Source: Cricetomys ansorgei
Taxonomy: Eukaryota; Chordata; Mammalia; Rodentia; Nesomyidae
NCBI GenBank assembly: GCA_026225945.1
Contig: JAMJFZ010000320.1
Coordinates: 11,266,001 to 11,330,000, forward strand
Direction of reading: 5' to 3'
DNA: 64,000 bases
The notes below the pieces were generated by a model. The model did no database searches. It was given only the letters and a program-made list of their open reading frames with translations, and was not told the origin of the DNA. Shown piece after piece: positions 21,426-32,014 of the stretch. Both the position numbers and the translations under genes were made by a program. Position 1 is the first letter of the stretch; each line of letters opens with the position of its first letter.

Positions 21426-21982
21426 AAGCTTAAGTGTGTGTTCATTTGAGAGAATATCACTAGTAGATTCCCTTGAAATTAATTTTAATGTATTTTATTT
21501 GATCTAATAAATTTAAGGCATCTGAACATATAATTAGTAAAATGTTATTAATGAATTCTTTATGTTGTACCAAATATGTAAAGACTTGTGTTTTATATTT
21601 TATATTTGTAGCACTTCTTGATTTGAATTAGTATTACATTTTAAGTATTCAAAGTAGCTATATTTATCAGACGGTATGGTATTAGAATATTGGTGCTCAC
21701 CCAGCCATTAATTCATGTTTCATTTATTAAGCCATTGGGTGGAGGACATCAGTATCTTATATTTTTATAATATAGGATGTTGTATAACATAATTTATATA
21801 GGATGAAGTCAAAGATAGAAGATAGCTTTCTGAGGATTTACTCTAATGAGTCTCCATAATTGAATTCAAGCTTATTGTTAGTGTCCCTGGTTATTCTAGA
21901 AGTATTTTATGCAGTTTATATATGTAAGATAATCTCTTACATTGTACTCTGAGTTTCTTTGAGGTTGTGTCTTGACCATTTG
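21426..21982. other. AT-rich unique DNA
   Basis: About 0.55 kb, strongly AT-rich, with no recognised repeat or gene. Confidence 0.5.
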
Positions 21983-21989
21983 GTTTTTC

Positions 21990-22136
21990 ATTTTTTTGAG
22001 ACAGGGTTTCTCTGTTGTAACTCTGGCTATCCTGGAATTTCACTCTGTAGACCAGGTTGGCCTCGAACTCACAGAGATTCTCCTGCCTCTGCCTCTTGAG
22101 TGCTGGGATTAAAGGTGTGTGCCACCACTGCCCAGC
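21990..22136 (-). mobile_element. B1 SINE
   Basis: A T-run, then GAGACAGGGTTTCTCTGTTG, TAGACCAGGTTGGCCTCGAA, CTGCCTCTTGAGTGCTGGGA and GTGTGTGCCACCACTGCCCA. A well-preserved reverse B1. Confidence 0.96.
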
Positions 22137-22152
22137 AGTCTTTACCATTTTG

Positions 22153-22475
22153 AGGGCCTAAAGAGCTCACTCAGTTGACAAAATTCTTGCTATACAAGCA
22201 TATATGAGTGAGGTCATCAGAACCCAAATGAAAAAGCTAGGTGTGGTCACACATGCTTATAATCCCAGCATCTAATCATTAGGCTACAGGTCCCAGCAAA
22301 AGATCCTGGCTCATAAAACAAGGTGGACAGCACTTGGGGAATGGTATCTGAGATTAACCGCTGACCTATACATGTACACATGCATCTTCTCACATACACA
22401 TACATGTGGACTCACACAAACATGTACTCACATGCACACACAAATGGCACACACACATATAAACACGTGTAAGTA
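22153..22475 (+). mobile_element. B4/RSINE1 SINE, full length
   Basis: The tRNA-like head (GAGTGAGGTCATCAGAACCC) is joined to a B1-like body (GCTAGGTGTGGTCACACATG, TTATAATCCCAGCATC) and a CA-rich tail with ACACATGCACACACAAATG. Confidence 0.8.
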
Positions 22476-22512
22476 AATAATGATATTTTGACACTTCCAA
22501 ATCAAAAAAGTG

Positions 22513-22845
22513 TATTTTTGTTCTTGAATGTTTTTAAAGAGAAGGAGGATTTATTTTGGCTCACAGTTTAAGGATGTACAACCCAGCAGGCGTGGAAGCT
22601 GAGGCCTCGTCTGTGGCAGCTGGGATTGGTGATGCAGTGTGTTCATGTCTCTGTGGACCAGGAAACAGAGAATTCGGGGCAGAATGGGACTGAGCTGTAA
22701 ACCTCAAAGGCCTACCTCTCAAAAACCCTAGGTAGGTCCCACCCTAAAGGTATCACAACTTGCAAAAACAGTGACATTTGCATCTTGCCAAGTATTCAAG
22801 CACATGAGCCTCTGGAATCATTTTACACCTACAAATCATGTATAT
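22513..22845 (-). mobile_element. MaLR-type LTR
   Basis: In plus-strand order: GGATTTATTTTGGCTCACAG, TGTAAACCTCAAAGGCCTAC, GTAGGTCCCACCCTAAAGGT, AGTATTCAAGCACATGAGCC and ATCATTTTACACCTACAAAT. This is the reverse of a rodent LTR-type repeat (MTE/ORR1-like group). Confidence 0.6.
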
Positions 22846-23268
22846 CATGCATTTTGTTCACATTTACCTCCACTCTCTCCCTCCTATTACCCCCAGACCT
22901 TCCCTGCATATCCTCTTTCAACTTCATGTCCTCCAAAAACAAAACAAAACAGAACAAAACACACCTCATCTTTGAGCCCAAGTGCTTCCCCAGACACCTG
23001 GGCATGGGGCCTTCCCCTAGAATGTGGGCAACCTACCAATGGCCACACCCCCAAAGAAAAGGAATTTTCTCTGCATAGCAGCCACCTACTACCAAGAGTT
23101 CTTCAGTGATGGTGGTGTCGCAGGAGCCCCTTACTTATCCATACTAGAATTTTGACTACCTTGATCTTGTGAAGTCTAGTGTAGATAACCACCACAGCAG
23201 CTGTGACTTCATGAGAGCAAAGGTCATGTCATGTCCAGAAGATTTCATTTATGTGCTTTTTTGTAACT
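22846..23268 (-). mobile_element. Lx-type L1 3' UTR fragment
   Basis: CATTTTGTTCACATTTACCT then CTCTCCCTCC, later CCAATGGCCACACCCCC and AAAGAAAAGGAATTTTCTCT, then TTGATCTTGTGAAGTCTAGT, CAGCTGTGACTTCATGAGAG and GTCATGTCATGTCCAGAAGA. The order matches the reverse of a rodent L1 3' UTR. Confidence 0.65.
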
Positions 23269-23369
23269 TCGCATATGTGACCAGCAATTAGCAAACTACA
23301 GGATTTTTTTAGTAGCACATTATTTCTTAAATCAACAAGTTATGTCACTTTCACCAGGTTTAGTTAGTA

Positions 23370-23462
23370 CCAGTCGTAAATTATTATAAATAAAGAAGAG
23401 GAAAAGTTACTAAATATATATAAATATATAAATATACTAAAATATACTAAAATATAAATATC
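23370..23462. repeat. AT-rich low-complexity stretch
   Basis: Repeated AAATATA and ATACTAAAAT motifs. Confidence 0.8.
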
Positions 23463-23497
23463 CATGTAGGCCTAATGTGAAAAGTCAGGGAGACCAG

Positions 23498-23652
23498 AAC
23501 TGCATCAGTGGAGACAGGAGGATTCCTGGAACTTGCCGACCAGCCTATGTGTGAATCCACGAGGAAGCTCCCAGTTCAGTAAATGATCCTGTTTCAAAAT
23601 GTAAATTACAGACAATTGACACCTTGTCCTCCACATACATACATGTGCATGT

Positions 23653-23698
<46 letters not shown>

Positions 23699-23722
23699 AC
23701 ATACATCACACATACCAGTTTA
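23498..23722 (+). mobile_element. B4/RSINE1 SINE, 3' part, with (CA)n tail
   Basis: ACAGGAGGATTCCTGGAACT, ATCCTGTTTCAAAATGTAAA and CAATTGACACCTTGTCCTCC correspond to the B1-like body and 3' unique part of B4. A CA microsatellite (about 23 units) forms its tail at 23654-23700. Confidence 0.75.
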
Positions 23723-23734
23723 AAAACTTGAACA

Positions 23735-23935
23735 TTTTCATTTATTTCATGTTTCGTGTATGTATGCTTTGCCTGTCAGTGTGCCCTGTGATTGCAGTAC
23801 AGAAGATGGCGATGGATCCCCTGGAACTGGAGTTACAGGCAATTGTGAGCTGCCATGTAGGTGCTGGGAATTGAACCTGGGTTCTCTGCCAGAGTAACCA
23901 GTGCTCTTAACCACTGAGGTATCTCTCCAGCTCCA
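23735..23935 (-). mobile_element. B3 (B2-family) SINE
   Basis: Reverse copy: GGAACTGGAGTTACAGGCAA, TTGTGAGCTGCCATGTAGGT, GGTGCTGGGAATTGAACCTG, and GTGCTCTTAACCACTGAGGT with ATCTCTCCAGCTCC. Well preserved. Confidence 0.93.
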
Positions 23936-24316
23936 CAGTTCAACAACTATTTGTTCTGGATGTTTGTGAATGAAGCTTCTCTAAGTATTCATATTTTTTT
24001 TTTTTGTGTGTGTGTGTGTGGAAAATAAACCAACTTAGTTGGTTCCCTAAGAATGGGATTTGAGACACAGGATACACGCAATGCTTAAATTTGATTAGAG
24101 GTGGTCAAACTGTTTTCCAAAGTGGCTCTTCTGTTTTTGCTTTTCTACCAGCAGTGTCTGGAGAGTTCTAATTGCTCTTCATCATTGGTAGCACCTGGTC
24201 TTTTACTGTTTTCCATTCATTATAATGGGTGTGTGGTGGCATTTTCCCGGTGGGATTTTCATTTGTATTTTGTCTAATGAACAAGCATCATTTCGTGTGC
24301 TTAGTTACCATTTGTG

Positions 24317-24412
24317 TTTCCTTCCTTCCTTCCTTCCTTCCTTTATTTCTCCTTCCTTCCATCCCTCCCTCCCTCCTTCTGTCTTTTTCCTTTTCTTTCC
24401 TTCTTTATCTTT
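24317..24412. repeat. (TTCC)n / CT-rich tract
   Basis: Six TTCC units are followed by imperfect CCTT, CCCT and TTTCC runs. All pyrimidine-rich on the plus strand. Confidence 0.92.
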
Positions 24413-24469
24413 TTTTGGTGAAGTACATCTTTTTCTGTCTTTTAGTTTATTTATATATATTTATTTACA

Positions 24470-24612
24470 TTGATTGATTGAGACAGAGTCTTGCTATGTA
24501 GCCTAGCTGGCCTGGAGCTCACAGTGTAATCCAGGCTGGCATGGAACTCAGCCTTCTTCTGCTTTTGCCTCTTGAGTGCTGGGATTACAAATCTATATAC
24601 CATACCTGTTTT
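24470..24612 (-). mobile_element. Old B1 SINE
   Basis: GAGACAGAGTCTTGCTATGT, AGCCTAGCTGGCCTGGAGCT, AATCCAGGCTGGCATGGAAC and TTGAGTGCTGGGATTACAAA. Its CTTGCTATGTAGCC wording points to an early B1 inserted into the L1. Confidence 0.85.
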
Positions 24613-24924
24613 TTTGTACACTTCTAAAAATTCATGTTTTTATGTTTTTCAGTTGTAGAAGCTTTTAAATGTATTGTAAATTTAAGTTCTTTTTCTGATA
24701 CATGAATTGCACATTTTTCTTTTAGCTTATGATCTGTTCTAATATCTTTGGAAAATCTAAAGTTTTTTATTTTGACTAAGTCCCATTTGTCAAAAAAATT
24801 ATCAAATTATGCTTCTGGTAATTATACCTTTTCCTGAGAATGTTACAATTTTTTTGCCAATAAATTCTTTTAAAATGTAATAGTTTTATGCTTAATATTT
24901 TGTATGAAATTTGGCATTCTTTAA

Positions 24925-24990
24925 AAAATATTGTATTTATTCTCTCTCTCTTTCTGTTTCTCCCCCCCTCAGTGTGTGCGTGTGTGTGTG

Positions 24991-25021
<31 letters not shown>

Positions 25022-25185
25022 ATACTGGCACATGTGTGCCATAACTTGTCTGTGGAGGTCAGAGGATAAGTTTTGGGAGTCAATTCTCTCCTGTAAACTT
25101 TGTGAGATCTCCTGGTAGAACCTCAGGCCATCAGGCTCATAAGCAAGTGCCTCTACCCACTGACCCATCTTGCCACCTGGCCTTT
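24925..25185 (-). mobile_element. B3 (B2-family) SINE with (TG)n tail
   Basis: A CT/TG-rich tail with a TG microsatellite (24972-25022), then GTCTGTGGAGGTCAGAGGAT, AGTCAATTCTCTCCTGTAAA, CAGGCCATCAGGCTCATAAG and CCACTGACCCATCTTGCCAC. A reverse B3 inserted in the L1. The 130-codon minus-strand frame over it is a SINE plus CA-run artefact. Confidence 0.85.
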
Positions 25186-25775
25186 TCCCTTTGCCCTGTC
25201 TGTTTTTTTTAGTACCACTTCAGAAAAGACTGTCATACCTCTGTTGATTTGACTTTGTATCTTTGCCAGATGTCAGTTGATCATATATAAGTCTGTTTTG
25301 GGACTCTTTATACTTTGAAATCTCCCACAGATAATGCTGTTGTTTTGTTTTGTTTTGTTTTTGCTTTTTTCCACATCAAAATACAATCTAAAGAACTCAA
25401 GATGGTAAAATAGTGTATTGTATTTCCACATTCATGGTAGTGTGTACCAGACTTTCTCCTGGTATCTCCTGCTTCTGCTAGATGAACTTCCCTCAAGTGC
25501 TTTTTTTTTTTTGGAAAAGTTTGCTATTAATGGATCCTTCTGGGTTTTCTTCATCCAAGAAAGCCTTTCTTTCATTTTTGATCCGGGAGGATATTTAGAC
25601 TTGATACAGAATTCTGGTTTGATGGTTCTTTCTTTTCAGTACTTTAAGAGTATGTGCCCTTTCCTTCTGGCTTTTCTAACTTGTTGAGAGCTCTTCCATC
25701 CTGGATGCCATTACTCCCCTAAAAGTAGTGTGTAGTTTTTCTTTGGCCTTTGATTAATATATTTTTTTTCAGTCT

Positions 25776-25918
25776 TTGTTGTTGTTTTGAGACAGGGTAC
25801 CACTCTGGAGATCTGGCTGGCCTGGAACTTGATATGTAGAGAGATCCTTACAGAGATCCTCCCTCCTGTCTCTGCCTCCCTAAGTGCTAGGATTAAAGAT
25901 ATGTATTACTGTGTCCAG
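25776..25918 (-). mobile_element. B1 SINE
   Basis: GTTGTTTTGAGACAGGGTAC, GGCTGGCCTGGAACTTGATA, CCTCCCTAAGTGCTAGGATT and ATGTATTACTGTGTCCAG. A reverse B1, moderately diverged. Confidence 0.9.
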
Positions 25919-26228
25919 TTTTGGTTTAATTGTTTGACTTTAGTCTTTAGAAACTTGATTATATGGCTAGATATGGGTATTTTGGGTTCATTTGAGAGTT
26001 CATTACGGATTTTTTTCATCTCTGGGAGTAACATATTTTAGTCATTTTCTTTTCCAATTTTTTCTTGTATTGAAATCTTTTTTCTCCTATGAATTGATGA
26101 TACAAACTTTAAACATTTTGGTGTTGTTCTGTGAGTCTTGAGATGTGCTTTTAATACACCTTTTCTCTCTATTGTTCAGATTGGATACTTTGTCTTCACA
26201 TTCATTAGCACTTTCTCCTGCCATTTTT

Positions 26229-26316
26229 CCTGAGACAGGACTCCCATGTAGTGCAGGCTGGCTTCCTGCCAGCTTGCCAGGTGCTGGGAAGACAGGTGTG
26301 CAGCACCACAGGGAAC
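26229..26316 (-). mobile_element. Short B1-derived SINE (~88 bp) with 15 bp target duplication
   Basis: The insert reads CCTGAGACAGGACTCCCATG, GCAGGCTGGCTTCCTGCCAG and GGTGCTGGGAAGACAGGTGT. It is a B1-like unit missing about a third of its length. Perfect TCTCCTGCCATTTTT copies flank it at 26214-26228 and 26317-26331. Confidence 0.85.
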
Positions 26317-26654
26317 TCTCCTGCCATTTTTATTAGTTACAGAATTATTTCAGTGAGTTTTTAGATTTCAGTTATTATTTTCAGTTATAAATTTTTCATT
26401 CGACTCTTCTTTGTGTCTTCCTTCCACTTGTAATTTTGTAGTCATTTCAAGCGTTTGTTGTTCTCCATGCTCCTGGCCCATGTCTTGTGTTCTTTACTTG
26501 TGGAAATGAGTCACATGTATAATGTTGCTTCTAGATAGGGGATACAGTTTTGTCTAAACTTTCTAGTGATATTTCGGAATGCGTCTTTAATTTATCTGTA
26601 GTACTGAATAAGACCTAAATGGTAGAGCATAAAAGAACAAAAAGGTTGTGTCTG

Positions 26655-26835
26655 TATGTAGTGAGATCAAAGACACCAGAACCACATTATCTGGATCTGG
26701 ATTTCAGTAATGTACTTCTGTTTATGTGATCTTGGGCAAATTACTTGAACCAATTATTACATCATTTCCTTCTTAATGAAATTAGCTTACCATAGTGTCT
26801 ACCTGATGATGTTATTTACAGGATTCAGCATGGTA
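26655..26835 (+). mobile_element. MIR SINE
   Basis: TTATCTGGATCTGGATTTCA, ATGTGATCTTGGGCAAATTA then CTTGAACC, and TCCTTCTTAATGAAATTAGC follow the MIR core. A clear ancient tRNA-derived SINE. Confidence 0.8.
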
Positions 26836-26924
26836 GTACCTGTAACTGTCTTTCAAACTATTTTTTTGAAAACAGAGACATTTGGAATTAATTAGTATTA
26901 GAATTAGTATTTATTAGTATTAGT

Positions 26925-27085
26925 ATTTATTCTTTATATGCCAGGTACTTTGCAGTTAATCTTTGTCACTACTGTAAATTGGTGGACTAAGAGATTGCCA
27001 TAATGACAGTTTGTCCAGACTATTTGGGTAGTCAAGTATTAGACACAGGATTTATGGTTAGGCAGCTTAACCTCAGAGCAATACC
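26925..27085 (-). mobile_element. MIR SINE
   Basis: TTTATATGCCAGGTACTTTG, AGTTAATCTTTGTCACTACT, TTAGACACAGGATTTATGGT and TTAACCTCAGAGC match the reverse of MIR. About 90 bp from the forward MIR. Confidence 0.6.
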
Positions 27086-27758
27086 CTCAGATATTATATT
27101 GTATTAGTAGGAACATAAACAACAATGAAATAGCTGTTCTAAATTAGTACCATAAGAGCAACAGTATAGTCTGTTAATAATGGGTGAAATTTTGCTTGTA
27201 ATGTATTTTGTTCTGAATGTATAGACATTTGTAACTTTGATATACATTATACATAGAGACTTGACTGTTTCTAAATGGCACAAAAAGTATTTCTTTCTGC
27301 CCTTTATCAGACATCACCTAAAATAACAAATAAACAAAAGCAGTAGAATCACACATTCCATTTTCAGTAAAACTAGGAGGTGTCTCTAGCTACCATCTGT
27401 AGTACAGGGGGACGGAGAACAGATGGGAGAATTGTGGATAACTCAGCAGTGAGAATGTCACATCTAGCCATCTGCAGAGGTGCATACTGATGATAAGAAG
27501 ATGCAGGCATCTAGCACAATCTGAAAGGATTAGATAAGGTTGAAAGTGGGTGAGGTTGTGGGAGAGAGGTGAGGTGGATGAGATGTAAGCATGGCTTGCT
27601 GGAAATTAATTCTGTTTTCTGGTCCTCATCCTTTTCTGCCATTGGTGACAACTACTTCCCATTTGTATAGTATAGTAGGGTAAAATCTGTGAAGAACTGA
27701 ACGAGAGCCTCTAAGGTAGAGCACAGGAATAAGAAGACTTGAAGGGAAATCCGCATAT
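27086..27758. other. No feature seen
   Basis: About 0.67 kb of apparently unique sequence. Confidence 0.5.
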
Positions 27759-28144
27759 TGGTCGTGGTGGTTTGAATGAGAATTTCGCCCTACTCCATAG
27801 ACTTATATATGTCAGTGCTTGGTCCTTAGTTCAAGGAACTGTTTTGGGAAGGATTAGAATGTGTGGCCATGCTGGAGGAGGTGTTTCACTGTGGGGCCAA
27901 GGTGGGTTTAAGGTTTCAGATGCCCATGCCAAGCCCAGAGTCTTTCTCAGCCTCCATCTTATGAATCACGATGTAAGCTCGTAGCTACTGCTCCAGCGCC
28001 ATGTCTGCCTTCCCCACAATGCTCCCTGCCATGATGGTTGTGGACTCATCATCTTAAACTGTAAGCAACTCCCAATTAGATGCTTTCTTTTAAAAGTTGT
28101 TTAAATGGTGTCTCTTTACAGCAACAGAAAAATAACTAAGATAT
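27759..28144 (+). mobile_element. Rodent MaLR-type LTR (MT/ORR1-like), solo
   Basis: The LTR opens TGGTCGTGGTGGTTTGAATG. It contains TGCTGGAGGAGGTGTTTCAC, CTACTGCTCCAGCGCCATGT, CTCCCTGCCATGATGGTTGT and CAATTAGATGCTTTCTTTTA, and ends CAGCAACAGAAAAATAACTA then AGATA. No internal viral region adjoins it, so it reads as a solo LTR. Confidence 0.85.
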
Positions 28145-28407
28145 TAGTAATGTTCTTAGATTCCTTCTTTGCTCTACAGTAGTAGAGCTTCTAACCTTCT
28201 TAAGGCTTCTAACCTTAATATTGTTATACTTCAAGAGAAGAAATAATTATTCTGCAAATAGTAAAGTTAATATGCATGAAGTAAGAATATTGCTGTGAAA
28301 AGGAAGGAGAAAGGAAACATCCCAAGAAAATACTCAATAGGAGATGAGGAAATCTCCCAGGAAGTAGAACTAAAAGACAGTGAGATTCAAACATGAGGAA
28401 TAGATTA
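28145..28407. other. No feature seen
   Basis: About 260 bases of apparently unique sequence. Confidence 0.5.
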
Positions 28408-28468
28408 TCTGGGGTTATAGCTTAGTGGCTATTGCCTAGCCAGCGCTAGGCCCCAGATGATATCCCTA
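28408..28468 (+). mobile_element. ID-type SINE, short
   Basis: CTGGGGTTATAGCTTAGTGG, CTATTGCCTAGCCAGCGCTA and GGCCCCAGATGATATCC follow the ID (BC1-derived) head. About 60 bases, diverged. Confidence 0.6.
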
Positions 28469-28932
28469 TCATTTTAAGAAAATCAACTGGATAATCAATA
28501 TCAGAGGCTCATCTTCTGGCTTTATGAAGACTTTTGGGAAAAGAATATATTGGAGTTTGGAAGGCAAACAACGTATTGTTCTCAGTTTCTAAGTTTTATG
28601 TCAGAATGCTGATCTATAAAATGTGAGTGGAATCTGCTAAAGAAATTCGGAAGAAGAAACTTTGTTTTCTAATAGAGCCTCTGGTGCTTTCGGATCCTTT
28701 CCTTTCAAACCTTTCTGGTCTGGAATGTTAACAGGATATCCAGAGTCACACCGCCATTTTGTATCAGGAAATCCTGGAATTCTCACCTCTGATACACTGA
28801 ACTGAGGACTCAATGTCAGCAACCACCAACCTCTGGATTTCATGTGACAGAAAGTTCCCTGTTTGTCCAAGCTACTGTATATTGGCTTTTAACAAAAAGT
28901 ACAAATAAATGTAGTTTAAACTCATACTTATA
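28469..28932. other. No feature seen
   Basis: About 0.46 kb of apparently unique sequence. A 77-codon minus-strand frame (28637-28870) has no known content. Confidence 0.5.
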
Positions 28933-28985
28933 GAACACACACACACATACACACACAAACACACCAAACATACACACCACAAAAT
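28933..28985. repeat. (CA)n imperfect microsatellite
   Basis: CA runs broken by ATAC, AAAC and CCAAAC. Confidence 0.9.
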
Positions 28986-29404
28986 CACATATAAAACTTG
29001 GGATAAGGGTAATACCAGATTTCTTTAGAGCAATGTTAGAAAGTAGAAGATACTAGAGTAATGACTGAACAGTTCTGAAAGAGTAATTTTCAACCTTGAA
29101 TTTTTTTTTTTACGTTGTCAAAATACAGTAAGATGTGATTGACACAGACATGTAAAATTTTTAAATATTACCTTTAACAAACCTTTCTTTGGAAGCTAGT
29201 AGGAGGTGGTATCTACCAAAGTGGAGTTATAAACAAGAAATCGGAAGCCACAGAATCTAGTAAAGATGGGTTGTCATACAGATGAGGGACACAAGGAATA
29301 ACTTAAAAGACCAGTGCCCCTGAGAACAGGAGCAGACTTCTAGGAGACACTTCTACAGGGAATAAATAACTTATCTAAATTTCATTTTAATAATAGAGAA
29401 TATT
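28986..29404. other. No feature seen
   Basis: About 0.42 kb of apparently unique sequence with a T-run at 29101. Confidence 0.5.
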
Positions 29405-29668
29405 ATTATTAATCTACATGTCTATGTATCTGTGTGTGAATGTGTATGTCTGAGTGTGTATCTCTGTGTGAGTATCTGTGTGAGTATATTAACTCTTCTC
29501 TTTCTCTCTCTGTCTGTCTCTCTCTCTCTTTCTCTCTGTAGGTCACAAGACAGCTCTCAGGAGTAGGTTCTCTCCTCCCCACATGGGGGTCCCAGAGATT
29601 GAACTTAGATTGAACTTGGCAGCTGGCACCTTTTCCTCTAAGCCTTTTCATTTGCCCAAAAGACAAGT
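29405..29668 (-). mobile_element. B3 (B2-family) SINE with long GT/CT tail
   Basis: The tail region of TGTGTATCTCTGTG and TCTCTCTG motifs (29414-29538) is followed by GGTCACAAGACAGCTCTCAG, GAGTAGGTTCTCTCCTCCCC and GGGTCCCAGAGATTGAAC. A reverse B3 head ends near CATTTGCCC. Confidence 0.75.
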
Positions 29669-30439
29669 GTCTTTAAAACTTTGGAACATGGAAAAAATAT
29701 TTAACCAGAGATTTAAAAATAGTAAATATGGGCAAATCAACACTAGAGGTATTACATGTAAAGGTATAACAGAAAAGAAACACACACACGCACACCACCA
29801 CCACCAAAACCAACAATAACAATTTTAGTAAGTATATTAGTATATTTAGTAGCAGCATTTACGTAGAAAGCCCCACCCTGTCTTAACCCTATTGGGAAAC
29901 CAGGCTGGGGCAGATGAAGTGAATACAGGAAATGCCTTCCTGCTGCACAGGACTTCATATGTCAGCACATACACATGACTTTAAAGTATGGAGAGAATGC
30001 AGGAGCCACTGAAGGAGTTTGATATTAAATGTGAGAACCCTGATGATAAGGTGGCATGCATAGGGACTGCTGTAGGGTTTTTTGGGTTTTAGTCTTTTAG
30101 CACAGTTTGCCTATGCATATTATTGATTTCAAAAAGGATAAGAAAAAGAAATCTCAGATATAGAGAGGGCTCCCTTTTAATACTATTTCTGAAGATAGAG
30201 TTCTGTGTACACTTTCTTCTTTCTTCTGCATTCCTAGGAAAGTCACACTCACTCTGTGGGACTTACCAGATGTGAAATGAAGCATCTGTGATCTTCCTCA
30301 GCAGAGTTAGGGTCTCCATTATCAGTGCTGCAAACCTTGTGCCATCCTCTGTAACACGGCTTAAGCTGGGGGGGATTGTTTCCACACCTGTCCTTAGGAC
30401 TGGATTGGGGAGTGGAGGGTCTGTTTGCTTGCTTGTTTG
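29669..30439. other. No feature seen
   Basis: About 0.77 kb of apparently unique sequence with a short CACACA/CCA run at 29780-29810. Confidence 0.5.
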
Positions 30440-30525
30440 TGTTGTTTTGTTTCCTACTTCCTTGATAACATTTAGCAGTGTGGAATTTTACTAGATACTC
30501 AGTAAATGTTGAATAAAAGAACAGA
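30440..30525 (+). mobile_element. L2 3' end fragment
   Basis: CCTTGATAACATTTAGCAGT and GATACTCAGTAAATGTTGAA then TAAAAGAA match the terminal part of L2 (CTCAGTAAATGTTGAATgaa pattern). Confidence 0.55.
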
Positions 30526-30734
30526 CATCGAATGTAAGCTGGGAGACCTTGTATGAAGGCTTGGCTTTGTTTCCTTCTTGGCCTCTTGCCTGGATCAAAT
30601 GAATTTTACATTTCATTGTTTTAGATTTCTTTTAACAAAACTGGGTGCGATGAACCGTTCTTCAAATGATTCTGTTTTATTCATGGTCTAACCTCGCAAC
30701 TGAAAATCCACGATGATAAGACTTGTTTCCTAGC

Positions 30735-30870
30735 CTGGGAATGTAGCTCTGTTGGTAGCCTGCTTGCGTTGTGTGCACAAAGCCCTCTACAATCTCTAGC
30801 ACACAGACCGCTCATGGGCTCATTTGCGTCATCCCAGCACTACCTGAAAAGTAAAGGGCTGCTTCTAGAA
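30735..30870 (+). mobile_element. B4-type (ID-B1) SINE
   Basis: GCCTGGGAATGTAGCTCTGT, TGGTAGCCTGCTTGCGTTGT and ACAAAGCCCTCTACAATCTC form the ID-like head. GGGCTCATTTGCGTCATCCC then AGCACTAC follows as a short B1-like body. Confidence 0.65.
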
Positions 30871-30904
30871 CGTGATCCATTCTAGCTCTTACGCAGTTTG
30901 TAAA

Positions 30905-31025
30905 TATCTGGCACCCAGCTTGGACTCAAGCTAACCACGTAACTGAGGGTAACCCTGAGTTTCTGACGGTCCCACCTCTACGTCCCCAGCACTCGGATTG
31001 CAGGTGTGTGCCACGTCACCGGATG
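30905..31025 (-). mobile_element. Old B1/PB1 SINE
   Basis: AACCACGTAACTGAGGGTAA, CCCTGAGTTTCTGACGGTCC, CCCAGCACTCGGATTGCAGG and TGTGTGCCACGTCACC are the reverse of a proto-B1-like SINE. Confidence 0.75.
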
Positions 31026-31039
31026 TTCCACCAGCTTCC

Positions 31040-31175
31040 TTCTCTAAAATCTGTTCTCCCTGTAGATGATAAGCTTCCGGAGGGTAAGGACATACCTGTT
31101 TTCCTTAGCATTGTTTCTTGGTGTCCGTTAGAGAGCCTGGCCCGTGTGGACACACATGTTGAATAAATATCCCCT
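31040..31175 (+). mobile_element. L2 3' end
   Basis: GATGATAAGCTTCCGGAGGG, TAAGGACATACCTGTTTTCC, GAGAGCCTGGCCCGTGTGGA and CATGTTGAATAAATATCC follow the L2 terminal consensus. Confidence 0.7.
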
Positions 31176-32014
31176 GAGGATGTTCTCTGGATGGTCCTGA
31201 AAATCCCGTTGTCACAGACATTTCAGAGAAACACAGTCAAGTCAGAATCCAGCCACAGGGACTTCCGCATGTTGTCCTTGTCAGCTGTTACGTAACATCA
31301 CTACCAGGCATGCTTGGAAGGCTTTCCATTTCCTGTGTATTCAGTGCTGTTTCACTCTTTTAATTACCTCTTCAAAACGTTTTTTTTTTTTTCTTTCTTT
31401 CACGAGGCCTTTCTAAGTTAATCTTTTCTTCTGAGTCTCAGCAACTTAGTGTACAGAGCAGTGGTTTATGTAAGGCATTTTTAATCTCCCCAAGTGTTCA
31501 ACTATAATGATTTGGGGCCGAGTTTTTGTGCCTGGATGAAGCACTCTATACATTTTAATGAGTTTCTAATCTAAATGATTCAAATCTGCAAGCTGGCTTT
31601 CTCTTGAATACACGCAAGTAAAAAAGTTGCGGACTTGGCAAGAATTATTTTAGATTTTGCCAAATCCAACAATTTGAAGATGAATTTAAATGTTTAGCCA
31701 AATCCCAGACATCACTGTGTTTATTCCTTTTTGACCAGAAGTTGAAGTTTGCCAAGAGACTGAATGAAAGTGTATTTCTCAGCTATTTACTGTGCTCAAA
31801 AGAATCTTCAGCCTTTAACAGTCATTTTTGTAGCAGCTTCATATAGCAACTGCAAGGTATTAATTGACCCGTCACACTCTCTCTCTTTTTACTCCCCGCT
31901 TCCCTCTGCCTTACCCTGTGTTTTAGTCTTATACACTGACGTAGGAGAACATGATGAATCAAGAATAGATCTAACTCTGGTTGAGTTTTTACTGTGTGTT
32001 TCAAAGTAGATACA
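31176..32014. other. Unique DNA, candidate conserved non-coding stretch
   Basis: About 0.84 kb with no recognised repeat apart from a T/C run at 31380-31400. It holds a TTACGTAA palindrome near 31289. Its repeat-free character makes it a candidate for alignment, but I see no direct proof of function. Confidence 0.4.

Larger units (their letters stand above)
23940..25315 (-). mobile_element. Ancient L1 (L1M-type) ORF2 region, broken by SINEs
   Basis: Reverse ancestral ORF2 in order: AACTGTTTTCCAAAGTGGCT (24109), TTCTACCAGCAGTGTCTGGA (24143), AATGGGTGTGTGGTGGCATT (24224), AGTTTTTTATTTTGACTAAG (24762) and a GATGTCAGTTGATCATATATA stretch (25269). It is split by a TTCC tract, a B1 and a B3. Confidence 0.78.
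25330..26640 (-). mobile_element. Ancient L1/HAL1-like block, broken by B1s
   Basis: AAGAAAGCCTTTCTTTCATT, AATTCTGGTTTGATGGTTCT, CAGTACTTTAAGAGTATGTG and TTTGGGTTCATTTGAGAGTT, with later TTTTAGATTTCAGTTATTAT, resemble the reverse of an ancestral L1-related element (HAL1/L1M5' type). It is strongly diverged and the class is less certain than for its neighbours. Confidence 0.5.

Noticed and set aside
24776..25168. 130-codon minus-strand frame
   Set aside because: Made of a B3 SINE, its CA run and ancient L1; no independent coding signal.
27759..28144. Considered whether this LTR belongs to a provirus with gag/pol
   Set aside because: No retroviral-like coding sequence or second LTR nearby; it is solo.
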